Shown: piece by piece, positions 42,338-50,338 of the stretch | Numbering within the stretch: the first letter of the stretch is position 1 | How the letters are laid out: each line of letters begins with the position of its first letter | DNA from: JACVRW01 sp963734025 | GTDB taxonomy: Bacteria > Actinomycetota > Thermoleophilia > Solirubrobacterales > Thermoleophilaceae | DNA length: 64,000 nt | Reading direction: 5' to 3' | Assembly: GCA_963734025.1 (NCBI GenBank) | Contig: CAVTFR010000014.1 | Coordinates: 1 to 64,000, forward strand | Position numbers and translations under genes: made by a program | The notes under the pieces: generated by a model | Told to the model about the DNA's origin: nothing | What the model saw: only the letters and a program-made list of their open reading frames with translations | Databases searched by the model: none

Positions 42338-43930
42338 ATGACGGCGCGCCCGCTCGAGCTCTATCACGAGCGCACGCGGCGCCGCGGTGTCTTCGCACCC
42401 TTCTACTGGCCGATTCGCATGGTCGTGAAGCCGGCGATCCTCGTCTACTTCCGCGTGCGCAGGCTCGGGCGCGAGCACATTCCCGAGGGCGGCGTGATCC
42501 TCGCGTCGAACCACCGCAGCTTCCTCGACCCCTTCGCAATCGGCTGTTCGATCGGCCCGCCGATCTTCTTCATGGCCAAGCGCGAGCTGTTCAGGAACCC
42601 GATCCTCGGCTGGGTCCTCAACTGCATGGGCGCCTTCCCGGTGCGCCGCGGCGAGTCGGACGAGGAATCGATGGAGACCGCGCTCACGCTGCTCGAGCGC
42701 GGCAGCCCCGTCGTGATCTTCCCCGAGGGCACCCGCATCCGGACCGGCTCGCTGCAGCGCCCCAAGCGCGGCGTCGGCCGGCTGGCGCTCGAGAGTGGCA
42801 AGCCCGTAGTCCCCGTCGCGGTGACCGGCTCCGAGCGAGCCCGCAACGGCTGGAGGTTCAGGCCCGTGCGAGTGCACCTGAGGTTCGGCGCCCCGCTCAC
42901 ATACCCGCGCGTACCCAACCCGTCGCCGTTCCTCGCCGGCGAGGTCACGGCGCGCATCTGGCCCTGTGTGGAGCTCCAGTGGGAATGGCTCGGCGGCCTG
43001 CCGCCGATCAGGACCGCGGCCGTCATCGGCGGCGGCGCCATGGGGACCGCCTCGTCGGTCGTGCTTGCGCGGGCGGGCCTGCAGGTTCAGCTCGGCTGCC
43101 GCACGGCAGGGCAGGCCGAGCGCATGGCGTCCGAGCGCGAGAACACGGCCTACCTGCCCGGGGTCGGGATCGCTGCGGCCATCGACATCAAGACCGTCTC
43201 CGCGCTCGACCTGAGCAGCGTCGACCTGGTCGTGCTGGCGGTGCCGTGCGCGAGCCTTCCCGCGGTCCTGGGCGAGGTGGGCACCCGGATGCACGACCGC
43301 TCGGCGGTGCTCGTGGCGTCGAGGGGGCTCGTGCCGCCGCTCGGGACGACGCCGGCGGCGTACGTCTCCGAGCGCGTCCACGCCCGCGCCGTCGCCACCC
43401 TGGCCGGTCCCGGGCACGCGCGCGAGGCGATCGAGCAGGGCGCCTCGGCGCTGGTCGCCACCCGCGACCCGGACCTCCGCCGTCAGCTCCGCGACGTGCT
43501 CGGGGCCGGCGGCCTGAACGCCGACGCGACAGACGACGTGACGGGCACGGAGTTCGCGGCCTGCGCCGCGAACGCGGCGTCACTGGCGTCCGCGGCCGCC
43601 GCCGAGGGCGACGCGAGCCTGCAGGGGGCCGCGGCCGGGCGTGTCTTCTCCGAGGTGCACGAGCTGGCCGTGGCCAGCGGCGGCCGCAGCGAGACGTTCG
43701 CCGGTCTCGCCGGCGCCGGCGAGACCGTCGCGAGCGCGATCGCCGGCGGACAGACGGCCGAGTCGCGGGCCACCGTCCCACTGCTCGGGCTCGTGTTCGA
43801 GCGGCGCGGCATAGAGGCGCCGGTCACGGCCGGCCTGCGCGACGTACTCGACGGCGAGGCCTCGCCCGACCAGTGGCTCGAGAGCGTTCGTTCCGCTCGG
43901 CCTCGACGCGACAAGAGCCGAGCGGCGTAG
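42338..43930 (+). CDS. PlsC acyltransferase fused to a degenerate GpsA-like domain
   Basis: 530 residues. Residues 1-220 are a 1-acylglycerol-3-phosphate acyltransferase: catalytic H-x4-D in ASNHRSFLDPF and VIFPEGTRI. Residues about 225-520 have the layout of NAD-dependent glycerol-3-phosphate dehydrogenase: AVIGGGAMGTASSVVLARAG, later TLAGPGHAREAIEQG and ETFAGLAGAGETVAS. But both catalytic lysines seem lost: the usual S/T-K-G-L is ASRGL, and the usual A-L-K-N is ACAANAAS. The second domain may therefore bind but not oxidise, or have another role. GGAGGAGGGAAG before the ATG. Confidence 0.85.
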   Translation: MTARPLELYHERTRRRGVFAPFYWPIRMVVKPAILVYFRVRRLGREHIPEGGVILASNHRSFLDPFAIGCSIGPPIFFMAKRELFRNPILGWVLNCMGAFPVRRGESDEESMETALTLLERGSPVVIFPEGTRIRTGSLQRPKRGVGRLALESGKPVVPVAVTGSERARNGWRFRPVRVHLRFGAPLTYPRVPNPSPFLAGEVTARIWPCVELQWEWLGGLPPIRTAAVIGGGAMGTASSVVLARAGLQVQLGCRTAGQAERMASERENTAYLPGVGIAAAIDIKTVSALDLSSVDLVVLAVPCASLPAVLGEVGTRMHDRSAVLVASRGLVPPLGTTPAAYVSERVHARAVATLAGPGHAREAIEQGASALVATRDPDLRRQLRDVLGAGGLNADATDDVTGTEFAACAANAASLASAAAAEGDASLQGAAAGRVFSEVHELAVASGGRSETFAGLAGAGETVASAIAGGQTAESRATVPLLGLVFERRGIEAPVTAGLRDVLDGEASPDQWLESVRSARPRRDKSRAA

Positions 43931-43953
43931 CCGGGAGTACGCTCCGATGACGG

Positions 43954-44496
43954 GTGCCCGAGCTGGCAGACAAGCAGCGTCTCGACCGCGACTTCACGGA
44001 GCTCTACCGGGCGCACCTCCGCGACGTCTACTCATACGCCTACTACAGGATCGGCAACCACCACGACGCCGAGGACATAACGGAGCAGACCTTCGTCCAG
44101 GCGTATCGCCACTTCGATCGCGCCCAGCGCGAGTCGAACGGCCGCCCGCTGCGCCCGTGGCTCATCCGGATCGCGCACAACCTCGCCGCGAACTACTACC
44201 GCGACCGCTCGCGGCGGCCGCAGACGAACCTCGACGACGCCGCGATCCTGTCCGCGCCGCTCGACACCGAGCGCGTCGTGGAGGGGCGCGAGGAGGTCAA
44301 GGAGGTCCTCGAGGGCGTGTCGAAACTGCCCGACGATCGTCGCGAGGCCCTGATCATGCGCTTCGCGCTCGACATGGACAACCGCGAGATCGCGCGGGCG
44401 CTTGGCCGCTCCGAAGGGGCCACCAAGGTGTTGATTCACAGAGCGATAAGACAGCTCGAGCAGGGGCTGAACGAGGAGGACCAGGAAGATGAGTGA
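43954..44496 (+). CDS. ECF-type RNA polymerase sigma factor
   Basis: 180 residues from a GTG. Region 2 (YAYYRIGNHHDAEDITEQTF then VQAYRHF) and region 4 (REALIMRFALDMDNREIARA then LGRSEGATKVLIHRAIRQLE). The next gene overlaps by 8 bases and encodes a one-helix membrane protein that may be its anti-sigma factor. It starts 24 bases after the PlsC-fusion stop. Confidence 0.9.
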   Translation: MPELADKQRLDRDFTELYRAHLRDVYSYAYYRIGNHHDAEDITEQTFVQAYRHFDRAQRESNGRPLRPWLIRIAHNLAANYYRDRSRRPQTNLDDAAILSAPLDTERVVEGREEVKEVLEGVSKLPDDRREALIMRFALDMDNREIARALGRSEGATKVLIHRAIRQLEQGLNEEDQEDE

Positions 44497-44824
44497 CGTC
44501 GAGCGTGTGGAGCAGCTGCTGCGCTCCGCACTGGTGCCGGTCGAGCCTCCCGAGCGGCTCGGGGACCGGCTCGAGCGCGGCCTCTCCGAGCTGACCGAGG
44601 CGGCGGCAGACGAGCTCGCCGACTGGGAGCTCTCCGCGATGCGCGACCCGCGCAACTGGGTGCCCACTGTGGCCGCGATCGTCGTCGGAGGCGCCGCCGC
44701 CGGCGGGTTGGTCCTCGTGCGCGCCCGTCAGCAGCACAGGAAGCGTCAGGTCTCGGGTGTCAAGGCCCTCGAGCGCAGCATGCGCGGCGTGGCCTCGGAC
44801 GTCCAGAAGCGCCTGCGCCGCTAG
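44489..44824 (+). CDS. Single-pass membrane protein, possible anti-sigma partner
   Basis: 111 residues. The first 65 are acidic and helical (VERVEQLLRSALVPVEPPER, then SELTEAAADELADWELSAM), then a transmembrane helix (VPTVAAIVVGGAAAGGLVLV) and a very basic cytoplasmic-type tail. There is no zinc-binding H-x3-C-x2-C. Overlap with the sigma gene suggests a membrane anti-sigma factor of an undescribed type, which is inference from position only. Confidence 0.55.
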   Translation: MSDVERVEQLLRSALVPVEPPERLGDRLERGLSELTEAAADELADWELSAMRDPRNWVPTVAAIVVGGAAAGGLVLVRARQQHRKRQVSGVKALERSMRGVASDVQKRLRR

Positions 44825-45240
44825 GCGGCGACGCTGGGCGGCTCGACCGACGGGGTCGCGAAGCCGGCGCCGAGTCCCGCGATCGCGATCAGCAGGTGCA
44901 GCAGGTTGTCCTCGGTGTTGACCGGGATGAGCCCGAGGAGGACGCCGCCGTCGCCGGCGATGAAGCCCCACACCGCGATGGCCAGGTAGACCGCTCCCCC
45001 GGCGAGCGCGAACAGCCGCGCGCCGTCGTACGAGCCCGCCAGCACCAGCCCCGCGACGCCGGTCGCGATGTGCACGAGGTTGTGCCAGCCGTTCACGTCG
45101 AGGATTCCGATGAGGGCGTCGCGCGGTACGTCGTCGCCCGTCGCGAAGCTCGCGTTGTAGAAGAAGCCCGCGATTCCCGCCGCCACGAGCGTCAGTCCGA
45201 TCACGAGCGCGAAGACCTGTGCGGGAGAGCGTTCGTCCAC
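44821..45240 (-). CDS. DUF4383-family four-helix membrane protein
   Basis: 139 residues with four hydrophobic helices. The order is the DUF4383 pattern: FALVIGLTLVAAGIAGFFYN, then NGWHNLVHIATGVAGLVL, then a glycine-rich helix, then NTEDNLLHLLIAIAGLGAG, with conserved histidines in helices 2 and 4. Function unknown; the family is widespread in actinobacteria. Its end overlaps the end of the preceding convergent gene by 4 bases. Confidence 0.8.
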   Translation of the reverse strand: MDERSPAQVFALVIGLTLVAAGIAGFFYNASFATGDDVPRDALIGILDVNGWHNLVHIATGVAGLVLAGSYDGARLFALAGGAVYLAIAVWGFIAGDGGVLLGLIPVNTEDNLLHLLIAIAGLGAGFATPSVEPPSVAA

Positions 45241-45305
45241 GGCGAATCCCTTCCTTGATTCGGGGCTGATCCAAAGGGACCTGCGCAGCGTAGGAACAAA
45301 GCGCC

Positions 45306-45890
45306 ATGGCGAAAGACATCCGCGATCTCGCGGACGAGGAGGTCATGCAGCTCGTCCAGGGCGGGAACACCCGCGCGTTCGAGCTGCTCTTCGACCGCCA
45401 CGGCGGCGCCGCCTTTTCGCTCGCCTACCGGATGGTGGGCAACCGCGTAGGGGCGGAGGACATCGTCCAGGAAGCGTTCCTGTCGATCTGGCGTAGCCGC
45501 CTGCGCTACGACCAGGCGCGGGGAAGCGTCCGCACCTGGGTGCTCGGCATCGTCCACAACCGGGCGATCGACGCGTTGCGGCGGAGCGTCGTGCACGACC
45601 GCCGCCGGGAGACCATGGAGGGAATCGAGGAGCGTCAGGAGGCACCCGAGCGCACGGACGTGGAGGTCGCGCGCAGGGAGGAGGCGCGGAGCATCCGGAC
45701 CGCGCTCGAGACGCTCCCGGACGAGCAGCGCAAGACGATCGAGCTCGCCTATTTCGGCGGGTTCAGCCATAGCCAGATAGCCGAGTTGCTCAACGAGCCC
45801 GTAGGAACCGTGAAGGGCCGCATGCGGCTCGGCCTCGACAAGATGCGGCGGCAGCTCTCAGAGGGCTACGCAGCAGGGGGATTCGCATGA
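45306..45890 (+). CDS. ECF-type RNA polymerase sigma factor (SigK-like)
   Basis: 194 residues. Region 2: FELLFDRHGGAAFSLAYRMV, then GAEDIVQEAFLSIW and RSRLRYDQARGSVRTWVLGI. Region 4: RKTIELAYFGGFSHSQIAEL, then LNEPVGTVKGRMRLGLDKMR. Translationally coupled (ATGA) to a zinc anti-sigma gene, which fits the SigK/RskA type that responds to redox or envelope stress. Confidence 0.92.
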   Translation: MAKDIRDLADEEVMQLVQGGNTRAFELLFDRHGGAAFSLAYRMVGNRVGAEDIVQEAFLSIWRSRLRYDQARGSVRTWVLGIVHNRAIDALRRSVVHDRRRETMEGIEERQEAPERTDVEVARREEARSIRTALETLPDEQRKTIELAYFGGFSHSQIAELLNEPVGTVKGRMRLGLDKMRRQLSEGYAAGGFA

Positions 45891-46621
45891 CGGACAGAGA
45901 TCACGACAGCTATCGGGCGGAGATCGGCGCCTACCTCCTGGGCGCGCTCACAGACCTCGAGCGCCAGGCCTTCGAGAGCCATCTCTCCGGCTGCCCGGAG
46001 TGCCGCGACGAGATCGAGCAGCTGCGGCCGGCGGCCGATGCGCTGCCGCGCTCGGTCGAGCAGGTCGAGCCGCCGGCCGGCCTAAAGACCTCGCTCATGG
46101 AGATCGTGGAGCGAGAGGCGCGGGAGGCAGCCGCGGACGCAGACGAGCAGACATGGACGGCGCCGCCGGCCCGGCCCCGTCCGCCGCTCCGCGAGCGCCT
46201 GCGGCTGCCCTCGCTCCGTCCCGCCTTCGTGGCGGCGGCACTCGCCCTCGGCCTGGTCGCCGGCTTCGGCATCGCGCAGCTGGGCGGCGACGACGGCTCG
46301 CGCACGCTCGTGGCGACCGTCGACCAGGCCCGGATTCCGCAGGGGACCGGCAACCTGCAGCTCGAGGCCGACGGTCAGGACGGCGCGATCCTGCGCGTGA
46401 ACGGCATGCCCGACCTGCGCGGCCGGGAGGTCTACCAGGCCTGGGTCCAGCGCCGCGGGATGATCATCCCGCAGCCCACCTTCGAGGTCAGCCCGGACGG
46501 CAGCGGCGCCGTGGCCGTGCCCGAGGACCTGAGCGACGCGCAGGCCGTGCTCGTGACGCGTGAGCCGCGCGGCGGGGCGACCGCGCCGAGCGAGCAGCCG
46601 ATCCTGAGCGTCCCGCTCTAG
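45887..46621 (+). CDS. Zinc-binding membrane anti-sigma factor (RskA-like)
   Basis: 244 residues. N-terminal anti-sigma domain with H-x3-C-x2-C (SHLSGCPECRDE) and the AYLLGALTDLERQAFE helix; one transmembrane helix (PAFVAAALALGLVAGFGIA); C-terminal extracytoplasmic beta domain with LRVNGMPDLRGREVYQAWVQ, typical of RskA. It holds the upstream sigma factor until regulated proteolysis. Followed by a perfect 10-bp hairpin. Confidence 0.9.
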   Translation: MTDRDHDSYRAEIGAYLLGALTDLERQAFESHLSGCPECRDEIEQLRPAADALPRSVEQVEPPAGLKTSLMEIVEREAREAAADADEQTWTAPPARPRPPLRERLRLPSLRPAFVAAALALGLVAGFGIAQLGGDDGSRTLVATVDQARIPQGTGNLQLEADGQDGAILRVNGMPDLRGREVYQAWVQRRGMIIPQPTFEVSPDGSGAVAVPEDLSDAQAVLVTREPRGGATAPSEQPILSVPL

Positions 46622-46628
46622 CCGCCAT

Positions 46629-46655
46629 GCGCGCCCCCGGCTCGTGGGGGCGCGC
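46629..46655 (+). terminator. Strong hairpin terminator after the anti-sigma gene
   Basis: GCGCGCCCCC, 7-base loop, GGGGGCGCGC: a perfect 10-bp GC stem starting 8 bases past the stop codon. Confidence 0.7.
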
Positions 46656-46678
46656 CAGCTAGTCTGAGCCTCCTCCCG

Positions 46679-47500
46679 ATGGAGGTCTGCTACCGCCACA
46701 AGAACCGCGAGACGGGGGTCCACTGCTCGAACTGCGGGCGCCCGATCTGCCCCGACTGCATGACGGCGACGTCGGTCGGCATGCGCTGCCCGGAGTGCGC
46801 GAATCAGCGCACGAAGGTGCGCACGATGCGCTCGACCTCGGACGAGCCGGCGCTGACGTATCTGCTGATCGGGATCAACGTGCTCGTCTTCCTCGGCGCC
46901 GCGCTCGGCGGGGCGAGCGCCACCGGCGGGGGCGGGCTCGGCGGCAGCCAGCTGCTTACGGACGGGGCACTGTCGCGCTCGGCGGTGGCGGACGGCGAGT
47001 ACTGGCGCATCGTCACGGCGGGTTTCCTGCACGCCGGCTTCTTTCACCTGCTCTTCAACATGCTGTCGCTCTGGGTCCTCGGCTCGATACTCGAGCCGGC
47101 GATCGGGCGCATGCGCTTCGGGCTGATCTACTTCGTGTCGCTCCTGTGCGGCTCGTTCGGGGCCCTTCTGCTCGAGCCCGACGGCCTCACGGTCGGAGCC
47201 TCGGGCGCGATCTTCGGGCTGATGGCGGCGGCTGCCGTCTTCGCGCGCAATCGCGGGCTGAGCCTGATGGAGAGCGGGCTCGGCATCTGGATCGTCCTCA
47301 ACCTGGTCATCACCTTCACCGTCCCGAACATCTCGATCGGCGGTCACATCGGCGGCCTCATCGGCGGCGGGTTGGCGGCGCTCGTGCTGTTCGACCTCGG
47401 CGACCAGGTGCGCCTGCCGCAGGCCGCGGCCCCGCTCCTATGCGGGGCGCTCGGCGTGGTTGCGCTGGCCGGCTCGATCGTCCTCGCCGGCAGCGCCTAG
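46679..47500 (+). CDS. Rhomboid-family intramembrane serine protease with zinc-ribbon N-terminus
   Basis: 273 residues. Residues 1-45 form a B-box/zinc-ribbon-like region with two Cys pairs (HCSNCGRPICPDC and RCPECAN). Then seven helices including HLLFNMLSLWVLG, the active-site serine in VGASGAIFGLMAA and the histidine in IGGHIGGLIGGG. It cleaves transmembrane substrates in the membrane. The placement just after a sigma/anti-sigma pair is suggestive because anti-sigma factors can be cut in the membrane, but that job is normally done by S2P proteases. Confidence 0.9.
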   Translation: MEVCYRHKNRETGVHCSNCGRPICPDCMTATSVGMRCPECANQRTKVRTMRSTSDEPALTYLLIGINVLVFLGAALGGASATGGGGLGGSQLLTDGALSRSAVADGEYWRIVTAGFLHAGFFHLLFNMLSLWVLGSILEPAIGRMRFGLIYFVSLLCGSFGALLLEPDGLTVGASGAIFGLMAAAAVFARNRGLSLMESGLGIWIVLNLVITFTVPNISIGGHIGGLIGGGLAALVLFDLGDQVRLPQAAAPLLCGALGVVALAGSIVLAGSA

Positions 47501-47508
47501 GCGGAGCG

Positions 47509-47534
47509 CCGGCCGGCGTACACGGCGGCCGGCG
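47509..47534. repeat. Copy 1 of a 26-bp palindromic repeat
   Basis: Starts CCGGCCGGCGTACAC and ends GGCCGGCG, itself an inverted repeat. It differs from copy 2 (48509-48534) at three positions. It lies between the convergent ends of the rhomboid and BtuF-like genes and could act as a terminator. Confidence 0.5.
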
Positions 47535-47555
47535 CGGTGCCGATTGCGAGCGCGG

Positions 47556-48464
47556 CTAGACCCGGGCAGGCCGCTTCAAGTCGAGCTCGATCGAGCGCCG
47601 CGTCGGCGGCGCCTCGAAGACGTCCGGGTGGAAGATGTGACCGAGCAGCTCGATGCCGTCGACAAGCCGCGGACCGGGGCGCGAGAAGTAGGCGGCGGCA
47701 TCCACGGCCACGACGCGGGCCCCGAGCGCCGCCAGCCGCTCGCGGTGGAGCATCGTCTCCGCGGCAGCCTGCTCGGCGTAGTAGCCGCAGGGCATCGAGA
47801 TCACGATCTCGGGGCGCGCGGCCGCCACCTCCGCCCACTCGGCGGTGCGCGACTTCTCGCCCGGCATCCCGAGCACGTCCTCGCCGCCCGCCAGCTCGAT
47901 CATCTGCGGGACCCAATGGCCGCCCACGTAGACGGGGTCGAGCCATTCGAGCGCGGCGACGCGTGGGCGCGGGTCGCCGGCGATTGCGAGCTCGACCTCC
48001 TCGATGCGTTCGGCAGCCTCCTCGGCGAGCTGCTCGCCCGCCTCGGGCACCCCGGCCGCCTCGGCGAGCCGCGGGATGTCGGCGAGCACCTCGCCGAGCG
48101 TCGACGGGTCGAGCGAGATCACCTCGGGGTGCGTGGGGAGCCGCTCCGCCACGGCGCGGACGTCGTCGAACGAGACCGCGCACACCTCGCAGACCGCTTG
48201 GGTCACGATCAGCTCCACGCCCAGCTCGGCGAGCAGCTCGTCGTCGAGCTCGTAGAGCGCCTCGCCGCGGCTCGTCCGCTCGCGCACGGCGATGTCGATC
48301 TCGGCCGCCTCGAGGCCCGTGGGGATGACGCTGCGTGTGAGGTGAGGGAGTTGCTCGACCCCCTCCGGGTAGTCACACTCGTGGGTGACGGCGACCACGT
48401 CGTCGCCGAGGCCGAGGGCGAAGAGCATCTCGGTCGCCGACGGGACAAGGGAAGCGATTCGCAC
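47556..48464 (-). CDS. Cobalamin/iron-complex-binding protein-like (BtuF-type fold), no signal peptide
   Basis: 302 residues. Two-lobe class III solute-binding fold: opening RIASLVPSATEMLFALGLGD, then ELIVTQAVCEVCAVSFDDVR, ALEWLDPVYVGGHWVPQMI and PGEKSRTAEWAEVAAARPEIV. Many such stand-alone cytoplasmic proteins exist in bacteria and are called cobalamin-binding. There is no leader or lipobox and no btuC/btuD nearby, so it is probably not a transport component. Flanked by two nearly identical 26-bp palindromic repeats exactly 1000 bases apart. Confidence 0.75.
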   Translation of the reverse strand: MRIASLVPSATEMLFALGLGDDVVAVTHECDYPEGVEQLPHLTRSVIPTGLEAAEIDIAVRERTSRGEALYELDDELLAELGVELIVTQAVCEVCAVSFDDVRAVAERLPTHPEVISLDPSTLGEVLADIPRLAEAAGVPEAGEQLAEEAAERIEEVELAIAGDPRPRVAALEWLDPVYVGGHWVPQMIELAGGEDVLGMPGEKSRTAEWAEVAAARPEIVISMPCGYYAEQAAAETMLHRERLAALGARVVAVDAAAYFSRPGPRLVDGIELLGHIFHPDVFEAPPTRRSIELDLKRPARV

Positions 48465-48508
48465 GGAGACGAGGATGGCACGTCTGAGGGACGAGGAGAT
48501 CGACAGCT

Positions 48509-48534
48509 CCGGCCGGCATACACAGCTGCCGGCG
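48509..48534. repeat. Copy 2 of the 26-bp palindromic repeat
   Basis: Starts CCGGCCGGCATACAC and ends GCCGGCG; 23 of 26 bases match copy 1. It sits between the divergent BtuF-like and CorC genes, so here it cannot be a simple shared terminator. Confidence 0.5.
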
Positions 48535-48625
48535 AGGGCCGCTAAGATCGATTCGTCCGCCTGATGAGCGACGACGATCGACCTCGAAGTAGGAACTCAC
48601 AAGCAGCAGGGGCTGCCGGTCTGAG

Positions 48626-50026
48626 ATGACCGAGTTGCTCTTCCTGGTCGGCGTGCTGCTGCTCGTAGCCGCCAACGGCTTCTTCGTCGCCGCGGAGTTC
48701 GCGCTCGTGCGCGCCCGCGAGGGACGCGTCGAGGTGCTGCGCGACGAGGGCCGCCGCGGCGCGACACTCGTGCTTGCCCAGATCGACAAGATCGACGAGT
48801 ACCTGTCCGCCTGCCAGCTCGGCATCACGATGGCCTCGCTCGGTATCGGCTTCCTGGGCGAGCCGGCGATCGCGAGCCTGATCGAGAACGCCTTCGGCGA
48901 CTCGATCTCGCACGGGCTCTCGCTCGCGATCTCGCTCACGATCGCCTACCTGATCACGACGGCGCTGCACATCACCGTCGGCGAGCAGGTGCCGAAGATC
49001 TACGCGATCGTCCACGCCGAGCGGACGGCACTGCGCGTGGCGCGCCCGCTGCAGTGGTTTCGGGTCGCCTTGAGCCCGCTGATCTGGCTACTGAACACTG
49101 CCTCGAACGCGATCCTGCGGCTCGTCGGCGTCGACCCGAAGGCCGAGTTCGAGGACATCTCCTCGTCCGAGGACCTCAAGCTGCTGATCGCCCGCAGCGC
49201 GCACGGCGGGAAGATCGACCAGGGCGAGGCGGGCATGCTGTCCGGCGTCTTCCACCTCCACGAGCAGCAGGCACGGCAGGTGATGACGCCGATTCCCGCC
49301 GTCGTGACGGTCGACGTCTCCGAGACCGCCGAGACCGCACTGCGCCGCGCGGTCGACTCGGGCCACACGCGGCTCGTGGTCACCGAGGACGGGAACACCG
49401 ACCGCATCAAGGGCGTCGTGCACGCCAACTCGCTCGCCCGCCGGCTCATGAACGAGGGGCCGGACGCGTCGATCGAGGGCAGCGTGAAGGACGCCCTGAT
49501 CGTCCCCGAGACGAAGCCGCTCGACGACCTGCTCGCCGACCTTCAGCGCGAGCGGGCCTCGATGGCCGTGGTGGTCGACGAGTACGGCCGCACAGCCGGC
49601 ATCATCACGATCGAGGACATCATCGAGGAGGTCGTCGGCGAGATCGCCGACGAGACCGACCCGGCCGTGGCCGGCGTGCGCCGGCTCGCCAACGGCGACT
49701 GGTGGGTGCGCGGGCACGTGCCGATCATGGACCTCGCGGACTACGGGCTCGACCTGCCCGTCGACTCGGAGGCCTACAACTCCGTCGGCGGCTTCGTGTT
49801 CGGCGAGCTCGGGCGGCTCCCGAAGCGCGGCGACATGGTGCAGGCGAACGGCTACTCCCTGCGCGTCGAGGCCGTGCGCCAGAACCGCGTCGAGGCGGTC
49901 CGCATCCGCGATCACCACGCGCGCGGTGAGAGCGGCCCGGCACCCGGGCTCGAGCGGCCGGTCGAGCAGGCCGCCGCGATCCCGCGCGGGTCGGCCGAGC
50001 GCCGGCCGCGCGAGGACGAGTCCTAG
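48626..50026 (+). CDS. CNNM/CorC-HlyC family transporter-like membrane protein
   Basis: 466 residues. Domain order: DUF21 membrane domain (LFLVGVLLLVAANGFFVAAE start, ACQLGITMASLGIGFLGEPA), a paired CBS module (about residues 205-335, with MTPIPAVVTVDVSE and DEYGRTAGIITIEDIIEEVV), and a C-terminal transporter-associated domain (GFVFGELGRLPKRGDMV). Thought to move Mg2+ or Co2+ or regulate efflux. Formerly called hemolysin. Single gene. Confidence 0.9.
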   Translation: MTELLFLVGVLLLVAANGFFVAAEFALVRAREGRVEVLRDEGRRGATLVLAQIDKIDEYLSACQLGITMASLGIGFLGEPAIASLIENAFGDSISHGLSLAISLTIAYLITTALHITVGEQVPKIYAIVHAERTALRVARPLQWFRVALSPLIWLLNTASNAILRLVGVDPKAEFEDISSSEDLKLLIARSAHGGKIDQGEAGMLSGVFHLHEQQARQVMTPIPAVVTVDVSETAETALRRAVDSGHTRLVVTEDGNTDRIKGVVHANSLARRLMNEGPDASIEGSVKDALIVPETKPLDDLLADLQRERASMAVVVDEYGRTAGIITIEDIIEEVVGEIADETDPAVAGVRRLANGDWWVRGHVPIMDLADYGLDLPVDSEAYNSVGGFVFGELGRLPKRGDMVQANGYSLRVEAVRQNRVEAVRIRDHHARGESGPAPGLERPVEQAAAIPRGSAERRPREDES

Positions 50027-50065
50027 GGCCGATCCGTCCGCCGCGGGGCGTAGCTTCGGCACGGC

Positions 50066-50338
50066 ATGTGGTGCGCGAAGTTGAGCGACTCGCAGCGCGA
50101 CGTCCTACTCGCGTTGATCAAGGCGCAGGAGGAGCCGCCTCCTGCCCTCATCGCCGCCCTCGAGGCACTCGAGCTTGCGCGCTGGGACGACCTGCCCGAG
50201 GCGACCCTCCCCTGGGAGCGCGTGTCCGAGCTGGCGGAGCGCCAGGGCATCGGCGAAGCCGACGTCGTCTGGGACCTGACTGCCGGGATGGCGCCGGCGC
50301 CGAATCGGCGCCCGGTGCGCAAGGCCGCCCGGCGCTAG
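50066..50338 (+). CDS. Small hypothetical protein (90 residues)
   Basis: Helical and acidic, with SDSQRDVLLALIKAQEEPPP and ERQGIGEADVVWDLTAGMAP, ending in a basic tail. No transmembrane helix and no family known to me. Its last 4 bases overlap the end of the convergent dehydrogenase gene. Start ATG at 50066; ribosome site weak. Confidence 0.5.
   Translation: MWCAKLSDSQRDVLLALIKAQEEPPPALIAALEALELARWDDLPEATLPWERVSELAERQGIGEADVVWDLTAGMAPAPNRRPVRKAARR

Noticed and set aside
48465..48625. Cobalamin riboswitch before the BtuF-like gene
   Set aside because: No B12-box-like sequence was seen, only the 26-bp palindromic repeat.
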